From contig JAFZXD010000080.1 of NCBI GenBank assembly GCA_017616955.1, positions 1 to 7,387 on the forward strand: a DNA stretch of 7,387 nt. Reading direction: 5' to 3'. The translations under genes and the position numbers were made by a program. Below, in pieces: positions 1-4,533 of this stretch (the stretch's first letter is position 1; each line of letters opens with the position of its first letter). The stretch comes from Eubacterium sp. (GTDB lineage Bacteria; Bacillota; Clostridia; Lachnospirales; Lachnospiraceae). Under the pieces are notes generated by a model. That model worked only from the letters and a program-made list of their open reading frames with translations, was not told the origin of the DNA and made no database searches.

Positions 1-1
1 G

Positions 2-196
2 GCACTTATACTCGTGCTTTCGATAGGAATCAAGTACAGCTCAGCGGGAGCTATCATAGTTCCTATGGGTGGAATGAATATATCCCTTACAGGACTTGCA
101 GTTGGATCTCTTGTGGGAATAATCATGAATGCCATACTTCCGGGCAAAGATTATAAGATAGAAGATGATTCGGATACGGAAGAAGAGAAAAAATAG
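2..196 (+). CDS. NCS2-family nucleobase (uracil/xanthine) permease, C-terminal fragment
   Basis: Only the last 64 codons of this gene lie in the window; it runs in open from the left edge and ends at TAG 194-196. The fragment reads as the last membrane helix of a nucleobase:cation symporter-2 permease (SGLAVGS-like stretch, here SLTGLAVGSLVGIIMNAILP) followed by the PGKDY segment I associate with Firmicute uracil permeases. A short acidic, hydrophilic cytoplasmic tail (EDDSDTEEEKK) ends it. Proteins of this family take up uracil, xanthine or uric acid by proton symport across the inner membrane. The fragment is too short to settle the substrate. A GTG at position 14 is an internal valine codon, not a start. 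The next gene's ribosome binding site begins inside this stop codon, so the two are probably co-transcribed. Confidence 0.8.
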   Translation, partial: ALILVLSIGIKYSSAGAIIVPMGGMNISLTGLAVGSLVGIIMNAILPGKDYKIEDDSDTEEEKK

Positions 197-200
197 GAGA
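195..200 (+). promoter_or_regulatory. Ribosome binding site that fixes the lipid kinase start
   Basis: AGGAGA lies 9 bases before ATG 210 and overlaps the last two bases of the permease stop codon (TAGGAGA). It favours ATG 210 over the upstream in-frame ATG 165, and the overlap suggests translational coupling of the two genes. Confidence 0.8.
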
Positions 201-209
201 AGAAACCGT

Positions 210-1145
210 ATGTATTATTTTATAGTTAACTATATGGGCGGTGGCGGAAAAGCCAGAAAAACCTGGAACAGGGTACACGAATTACTGAAGAATAAAGAGA
301 TTGAATATAAAGCTTACGTAACAAAGTACCCGGGACATGCCGGAGAGCTCGCTGCAAAGATATCAAGTCTGGATGAAGATGATATAAGACTTGTGGTTGT
401 AGGCGGAGATGGCAGTATCAATGAGGTACTCAATGGAATAGTTGATTTTGAGAAGATAAGATTCGGAGTAATCCCTACCGGTTCCGGAAATGACTTCGCA
501 AGAGGACTCGGTATCACAAAGGATCCGGATAAAGCACTTGATAATATTCTCTCATCTGTAGAGGGAAGAACAATCGATCTCGGAGTGGTTACTACCGGTT
601 CCGGAATAAGAAGAATATTCGGAATAAGTTCGGGAATAGGACTTGATGCGATAGTATGTAAGAGGGCGCTGACATCAAAGCTTAAGAAAGCGATGAACAA
701 GCTTGGAATGGGAAGCCTTACATATATCCTTCTGACTGTAGCAACATTATTCTCTATGGAAACATACGATGTAAGAGTAAGAATGAGTGCTGACGAGGGA
801 AGCCTTGGAGATATCGACTACTTTGATAAACTGATATTCTTTGCGGCTATGAATACATTTGCAGAAGGCGGCGGAGTACCTATGAATCCAAAGGCAAGAC
901 CGGATGACGGACGCCTATCAACATGTGCGGTTTCAGGTGTACCAAAATGGAGAACATTCCTGGCACTTCCGATACTCGTAAAAGCCAGACATGAAGGTAA
1001 AAAAGGATTCTACCTGAACGAAGTCAGCAGCGTAACATTCGATGCAGACAGACCGATGGTACTTCATGCAGACGGTGAATACATCGACGACACAACACAC
1101 ATCGACGTGGATATACTTAAAGGAGTATTAAACGTCATGGTATAG
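210..1145 (+). CDS. Diacylglycerol kinase / YegS-BmrU family lipid kinase
   Basis: The product (311 residues) matches the usual size of soluble bacterial diacylglycerol/lipid kinases of the DgkB/YegS family, which transfer ATP phosphate to diacylglycerol or related lipids, recycling lipid to phosphatidic acid at the inner face of the membrane. The nucleotide-binding signature GGDGSINEVLNG is at residues 65-76, preceded by the hydrophobic strand LVVV. The second glycine-rich motif, GVIPTGSGNDFARGLG, is at about 86-101. The C-terminal catalytic motif HADGE is near 286-290, with E290 the likely general base. There is no signal peptide or membrane helix. An upstream in-frame ATG at 165 would add 15 arginine/lysine-rich residues that are only an out-of-frame reading of the permease tail, so ATG 210 is preferred. 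The gene lies 13 bases after the permease and ends before a strong terminator. The exact lipid substrate cannot be read from sequence. Confidence 0.9.
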   Translation: MYYFIVNYMGGGGKARKTWNRVHELLKNKEIEYKAYVTKYPGHAGELAAKISSLDEDDIRLVVVGGDGSINEVLNGIVDFEKIRFGVIPTGSGNDFARGLGITKDPDKALDNILSSVEGRTIDLGVVTTGSGIRRIFGISSGIGLDAIVCKRALTSKLKKAMNKLGMGSLTYILLTVATLFSMETYDVRVRMSADEGSLGDIDYFDKLIFFAAMNTFAEGGGVPMNPKARPDDGRLSTCAVSGVPKWRTFLALPILVKARHEGKKGFYLNEVSSVTFDADRPMVLHADGEYIDDTTHIDVDILKGVLNVMV

Positions 1146-1165
1146 ATATATCAACGGTATAAATG

Positions 1166-1194
1166 AAAAAAGAGAACTCGTGTTCTCTTTTTTT
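1166..1194. terminator. Bidirectional intrinsic terminator between convergent genes
   Basis: Positions 1166-1177 (six A then GAGAAC) pair perfectly with 1182-1193 (GTTCTC then T-run) around a TCGT loop. The stem has a seven-T run on the plus strand (1188-1194) and six T on the minus strand. It lies between the kinase stop (1145) and the minus-strand DUF4173 stop (1233) and can serve both. Confidence 0.9.
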
Positions 1195-1232
1195 ATAGAG
1201 CAGGGTTGCGGCAACAACATGAGGGAGGCCTA

Positions 1233-2792
1233 TTATCTACCTTCTCCACATACCTTTGCGTTATATACCGACAGGTTGAATTTTCTCCATCTGGTATTAT
1301 CTGAAAGATAGGAGTTATCATTGAACTTAATGAAGTATCTGTCAGCCCACTCATCCTTATAATCCTTGATGACTACGGCTGCATCTGTAGACAGATTTTC
1401 CAGATAATCATAATCCTGATCGGCGATGCCTTTTTCAATTGTATTCATATATGTAAGATTGTACTTTGCGATTATGTAGTCAGGTCTTGCAAAGCTGAGC
1501 AGTGCATAGAGTATGCTTACTACGATAATGCTGTACTTGAACAGCGGGAAGCCGTGCTTATATATTGAGATGATAACTGCTACGAATAATAATGAAAGTA
1601 CTGCAAGTCCCCAAAGAACCCATATTCTGAGATGTGTCAGAAGAGCAGCGTTAATGTACATCATTATTCTCATAAAACTTGATGCAATCATTATATATGT
1701 GCAGAGTGATATGATAGTCATGAGCGCCTTAAGTAAACGGCTTTCTTTAAAGTAGTTATTTATAAAGAGTACCATTACGAAGTTTATGATACTTACAGCA
1801 AGGAGCTCAAAGAATCCTTCTCTTGCATACTGCGAATATGTATAACCATCCGGGAGAGTTCCATTTCCGAGGAACAGGTATACTATCTGAACAACGGAGA
1901 AAAGAAGATATATAACCGAAATGAGTGAAAGTACTGTTATGGCTATTACCGGTTCCATATGTCTGTGATCTGAAACTTCTTCTTTTATAGATTTCTTAGA
2001 AAAGAATCTCATAATGCAATAAGCACTCAAGAAGATAAATAAAAATGTCAGCGAAACGAAGAAGACTTTTCCAAAATCAAAATCAAAGACGAGACAGTCG
2101 TTTAGTATTTTACTGAAAACTACATCAGCATTTGAAAGCAGAGCAAGTAGCGTTATTATAATAGGAACTGATATAACCAGTCCGATGAATACACCTTCAC
2201 ATGTTTTTCTTTTTTCTTTGTCTGTGTTATCTGTTTTTCGTCTGCTTCTTACAGTATTCATATCCTTTCTGAATTCGTCAAGAGTTCCGATAGAACTTAC
2301 GACTGACTCAAGTATAGCAAGAGCTGTTTTTGAAAAGTTCCAGCGTCTGTCATCATACACGTTGTGAAGCAGAAATACGAATATCATAAGAAATATTCCG
2401 ATGTTATTAAAGAATATAAATGTTGTATTTGCGGTCAAGAAGTCCGAAATGGACAGCGCCATAAGAATAGTAGCGTAGAACCAGCTGAATTTCTTTATCT
2501 TTACATCGTACTGTTTAAGTCCGTAGATCATGTATATAAGTGTTGCTATACCAAAGAATGGTGTAGACAAACTTGCTACATTACGGTACAGACAGAGGGT
2601 TGAAAATGCAGCATATATCAGAGTGGCGAGCCCGAGCTTTCGTCCCATCTTTTCTCTGAAATCCAGAACATCAATCTCTTCTTTGTAGGGTTTACGCATA
2701 TACGGTGTCGTGACGACCGTATCATTATTGTAAGTTGGAACACTTGGGGATGTTGTTTTATATATCGAATTAGTGTTGTTTGTGTTTTCCAT
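1233..2792 (-). CDS. DUF4173 (DUF4153-type) polytopic membrane protein
   Basis: The 519-residue protein has a polar N-terminal region of about 50 residues rich in Asn/Thr, then roughly ten or eleven hydrophobic segments (about 53-70, 76-93, 103-119, 125-142, 201-219, 243-262, 280-307, 327-346, 353-372, 388-409 and 418-434). A charged cytoplasmic-looking loop sits at 143-199. Family hallmarks I recognise are LLALLSNADVVFSKIL (215-230), YSQYAREGFFELLAVSIIN (319-337), RPDYIIAKYNL (436-446), and the C-terminal W-x-x-FNLS (502-508). These fit the DUF4153/DUF4173 group of Firmicute membrane proteins, whose function is unknown. AGGAGG at 2801-2806 sits 8 bases before the ATG and fixes the start. It is the last gene of the minus-strand operon, 28 bases after the 235-residue protein and ahead of the shared terminator. 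Family assignment is from recall of motifs. Confidence 0.82.
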   Translation of the reverse strand: MENTNNTNSIYKTTSPSVPTYNNDTVVTTPYMRKPYKEEIDVLDFREKMGRKLGLATLIYAAFSTLCLYRNVASLSTPFFGIATLIYMIYGLKQYDVKIKKFSWFYATILMALSISDFLTANTTFIFFNNIGIFLMIFVFLLHNVYDDRRWNFSKTALAILESVVSSIGTLDEFRKDMNTVRSRRKTDNTDKEKRKTCEGVFIGLVISVPIIITLLALLSNADVVFSKILNDCLVFDFDFGKVFFVSLTFLFIFLSAYCIMRFFSKKSIKEEVSDHRHMEPVIAITVLSLISVIYLLFSVVQIVYLFLGNGTLPDGYTYSQYAREGFFELLAVSIINFVMVLFINNYFKESRLLKALMTIISLCTYIMIASSFMRIMMYINAALLTHLRIWVLWGLAVLSLLFVAVIISIYKHGFPLFKYSIIVVSILYALLSFARPDYIIAKYNLTYMNTIEKGIADQDYDYLENLSTDAAVVIKDYKDEWADRYFIKFNDNSYLSDNTRWRKFNLSVYNAKVCGEGR

Positions 2793-2820
2793 TGTATTAT
2801 CCTCCTGTTAAAGTATTGTG

Positions 2821-3528
2821 TTAATTATTGTAATGTTCATATATCAGTATTCGGCCGGTATCCTGATTTGCAGCGATACCTTTTATACTGTTGTGACTTC
2901 CATAAATTGATTCGTAATAAAGAATCGTATAATTGGAAATGTCATCATCTATCACATAATCCAAGCCTTCTTTTGGAAATCCAAAATATTTATTATAGTT
3001 ATCATAATTATTCATCGTTTCAGCAACCTTCAGACCTGTATAATCATAGTCGGTATCAGTGTATCCTATGACTTTGCCGTTACCTTTTTTTTCCAGAGAT
3101 GCAACGAAATCATCATAGTCCTGTCCATGCAATGTGAATGCAGCAGCAGAGGTCATTCCTAATCCGTAAAACTGATAGCGATATTTGAATCGCTCTATGC
3201 TATCAGGTAACTCTTCGTGATAGAACACATTATGAGCTCTCTTTTTATACATTTCATATGATCTGCCTTTAAATGTTCCGAATCCAAACCCAAGATGTAC
3301 AACCAGATATATCATAATGATTCCACTGATAAACCAGACGAAGATATCTACGGCTTTTTCTTTGCTTGTTCTGAGCTTGTTAGTGTATTCTTCGGGAAAT
3401 GGATATTCTGAAGAACGTTTTGAACATATGATACGTGAATAGGGTAAATAAATAGGTAGACCGGCTACCAGAATTCCACCTATTATTAATCCGAAAAAAT
3501 ATACAAAACCGAGTAGAGTTGCTATCAT
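2821..3528 (-). CDS. Unrecognised membrane-anchored protein with two hydrophobic segments
   Basis: I do not recognise this 235-residue product. It has a hydrophobic segment at about 4-28, a short Lys/Arg-rich and Pro-containing loop (29-60), a second hydrophobic segment at about 61-82, and a soluble C-terminal domain of about 150 residues. That domain is rich in Tyr and Asp, with Tyr-rich runs such as DTDYDYTG (158-165) and NYDNYNKYFGFP (174-185). Two helices with a short loop predict both ends on the same side; the positive loop (SKR, NKLRTSKEK) suggests it is cytoplasmic, which would put the C-terminal domain outside. That topology is inference. A modest Shine-Dalgarno (GAAGG at 3539-3543) lies 10 bases before the ATG. 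It sits 25 bases after the XRE regulator and 28 before the DUF4173 gene, so it belongs to their operon. It may act with the DUF4173 or DUF2975 protein in the envelope. Confidence 0.75.
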   Translation of the reverse strand: MIATLLGFVYFFGLIIGGILVAGLPIYLPYSRIICSKRSSEYPFPEEYTNKLRTSKEKAVDIFVWFISGIIMIYLVVHLGFGFGTFKGRSYEMYKKRAHNVFYHEELPDSIERFKYRYQFYGLGMTSAAAFTLHGQDYDDFVASLEKKGNGKVIGYTDTDYDYTGLKVAETMNNYDNYNKYFGFPKEGLDYVIDDDISNYTILYYESIYGSHNSIKGIAANQDTGRILIYEHYNN

Positions 3529-3553
3529 AATTACTTTACCTTCACTTATATCT

Positions 3554-3751
3554 TTATTGATGTTCTAAAATGTCACCGGGCTGACAGTCCAGAACTTCAC
3601 ATATTTTATCTAAAGTTTCAAAGCGTACTGCTTTGGCTTTACCATTTTTAAGAATAGAAATATTTGCGAGTGTGATGCCGACTTGTTCTGCAAGATCTGA
3701 AACTTTCATCTTGCGCTTTGCCAGCATAACATCAAGATTTACTATTATCAT
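3554..3751 (-). CDS. XRE/Cro-type helix-turn-helix regulator (YozG-like)
   Basis: This 65-residue protein is almost entirely one Cro/C1-type DNA-binding domain. LDVMLAKRKMKVSDLAEQVGIT (6-27) forms the first helices and the start of the HTH, LANISILKNGKAKAVRFETLDKICEVLDC (28-56) carries the recognition helix and following helix, and QPGDILE (57-63) closes the fold. There is no sensor domain, so it probably acts as a small dimeric repressor. In Bacillus subtilis the DUF2975 protein YoaS is paired with the similar small regulator YozG, and the same pairing is seen here. Its Shine-Dalgarno AGGAGGTG overlaps the DUF2975 stop codon, so the two are probably translationally coupled. Autoregulation of the operon through the promoter at 4276-4304 is plausible but unproven. 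Confidence 0.9.
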   Translation of the reverse strand: MIIVNLDVMLAKRKMKVSDLAEQVGITLANISILKNGKAKAVRFETLDKICEVLDCQPGDILEHQ

Positions 3752-3756
3752 GCCGA

Positions 3757-3764
3757 CACCTCCT
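3757..3764 (-). promoter_or_regulatory. Full-length Shine-Dalgarno overlapping the DUF2975 stop codon
   Basis: On the minus strand the junction reads TAGGAGGTGTCGGCATG: the DUF2975 stop TAG is the first part of a complete AGGAGGTG ribosome binding site, 5 bases before the regulator's ATG. Ribosomes ending the first gene are placed directly on the start site of the next. Confidence 0.85.
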
Positions 3765-4242
3765 ATATTGTTAGTTCATTTTCCTGCTTGATCTCATAAG
3801 CATTTTGAACAAGCTTAGACATCGCATAGCACAGAATGACAAATATAATAAATGCGAGAATCTTTAATAATGTATATGACAGAGGGATTAATTCAATCTG
3901 TCCTCTGATAAGCCATATAATAATTCGAACGATATATTCAATGATGATCAGGATTCCGCCGAATGCCATGCTTTTAAAGTTTTGTACATTCTCTATTGAG
4001 AAAGAATTGTCCTTTCCAATCTCAGTTACGATTCTCCAGAAGAAGAAAAGTATGAAATAGCAGATGCTTGCTGTTATCCATATGAAGACTATGTTCTGTC
4101 TCAGATAATCAGGGACCGGATCGTTGTAATCAGGTCTAAACATATAAGCATAAGCTGTTGCACCGCCAAAGAATGCAAGGCCGAGCAGAGCGATAAAGAT
4201 TGTTACTGCTTTAAGCCAATAAGTGATTGCTTTAGATTTCAT
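3763..4242 (-). CDS. DUF2975 four-helix membrane protein (YoaS-like)
   Basis: The 159-residue protein has four hydrophobic segments (about 10-33, 50-70, 91-112 and 118-140) and a short charged C-terminal tail. The loop between helices 2 and 3 carries GKDNSFSIENVQNFKSMA (76-93), which matches the conserved 'pF..eN...l' signature I associate with DUF2975. Function is unknown; the family is usually found with a small XRE regulator, as here. Size and helix count are normal for the family. GAGGG at 4250-4254 sits 7 bases before the ATG. It is the first gene of the minus-strand operon, with a leader of only about 27 bases from the predicted transcription start. A role in helping or antagonising the adjacent regulator at the membrane is conceivable but not shown by the sequence. 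Confidence 0.87.
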   Translation of the reverse strand: MKSKAITYWLKAVTIFIALLGLAFFGGATAYAYMFRPDYNDPVPDYLRQNIVFIWITASICYFILFFFWRIVTEIGKDNSFSIENVQNFKSMAFGGILIIIEYIVRIIIWLIRGQIELIPLSYTLLKILAFIIFVILCYAMSKLVQNAYEIKQENELTI

Positions 4243-4270
4243 GTTACTACCCTCATTTCTGTATTTGATG

Positions 4271-4287
4271 AGGTGATTATAATACCT
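4271..4287. repeat. AGGT-N9-ACCT imperfect inverted repeat over the minus promoter -10
   Basis: The 17 bases AGGTGATTATAATACCT have perfect four-base outer arms and a partly symmetric AT-rich centre, and they contain the whole -10 hexamer of the minus-strand promoter. The size and position fit an operator for a small XRE repressor such as the one encoded by the operon's second gene. The arms are short, so chance is possible. Confidence 0.35.
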
Positions 4288-4304
4288 GTAAAAATGAATG
4301 TCAA
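4276..4304 (-). promoter_or_regulatory. Consensus sigma-A promoter of the DUF2975-XRE-DUF4173 operon
   Basis: On the minus strand TTGACA (4304-4299) and TATAAT (4281-4276) are both exact consensus, separated by exactly 17 bases. Transcription should start near 4269, giving a leader of about 27 bases before ATG 4242. Such a strong promoter is expected to need a repressor if the operon is not constitutive. Confidence 0.9.
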
Positions 4305-4393
4305 GAAAAATATATCGAGAAACGATAAAAAAGAATTGCGATGCGAGAAAATATTACTGTTTTGCGGTGGTGGAATGGCACTTTGAACGAGTT

Positions 4394-4422
4394 TTGACTT
4401 TTAGAGTGGGGTGGATTATACT
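4394..4422 (+). promoter_or_regulatory. Sigma-A promoter of copA
   Basis: TTGACT (4394-4399) and TATACT (4417-4422) are spaced by 17 bases, each one mismatch from consensus. The start would fall near 4429, leaving a leader of about 105 bases before copA. The spacer is G-rich (GTGGGGTGG at 4406-4414), and a related GGTGGAAT occurs upstream at 4369-4376, so metal-responsive control could act here. No TACA-N2-TGTA CopY box is present. Confidence 0.8.
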
Positions 4423-4428
4423 TGTTAG

Positions 4429-4533
4429 AAGTGATTAACTGTTCCGCGGCAAGATTGACCGGCACGTATAAAATATGCTCGCTCGACTCAGCTTGCGCAC
4501 GGTGCGGGATTAATATATTGAGAGAAGAGAGAT
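4429..4533 (+). other. copA leader with GC-richer, structure-prone segment
   Basis: The predicted untranslated leader has a compositionally distinct stretch (4444-4508) between AT-rich flanks. It contains the palindrome CCGCGG (4444-4449), a GCAAG/CTTGC pair (4449-4453 with 4492-4496), the direct repeat GCTCGCTCG (4477-4485), and an 11-base palindrome CGCAC-G-GTGCG (4496-4506). An alternative pairing joins GCAC (4462-4465) to GTGC (4502-4505). No T-run follows, so it is not a classic attenuator. It could be a structured leader, an operator, or a copy of a dispersed intergenic element. I recognise no known riboswitch. No coding sequence is supported anywhere in 4243-4533. Confidence 0.4.

Noticed and set aside
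165..209. Upstream in-frame ATG giving a 326-residue lipid kinase
   Set aside because: The extra 15 residues are a basic run read out of frame from the permease tail, there is no ribosome binding site before ATG 165, and AGGAGA precedes ATG 210 at good spacing.
314..700. Minus-strand open frame opposite the lipid kinase
   Set aside because: Antisense to the GGDG and GSGNDFA motifs and low in complexity; a shadow of the real gene.
1205..1215. GTTGC-G-GCAAC palindrome between the terminator and the DUF4173 stop
   Set aside because: Five-base arms with a one-base centre cannot form a normal hairpin loop, and there is no adjacent feature for it to control.
4341..4397. Eighteen-codon plus-strand open frame in the divergent intergenic region (possible leader peptide)
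   Set aside because: It lies upstream of the predicted copA transcription start, ends within the -35 element and lacks a ribosome binding site.
4455..4476. Second copA promoter from TTGACC plus nearby TATAAA
   Set aside because: The spacing to any -10-like hexamer is far too short (6 or 13 bases) compared with the well-spaced promoter at 4394-4422.
4243..4533. CopY-type copper box (TACA-N2-TGTA) or a known riboswitch in the divergent intergenic region
   Set aside because: I searched both strands by eye and found neither; only G-rich repeats and short palindromes are present.
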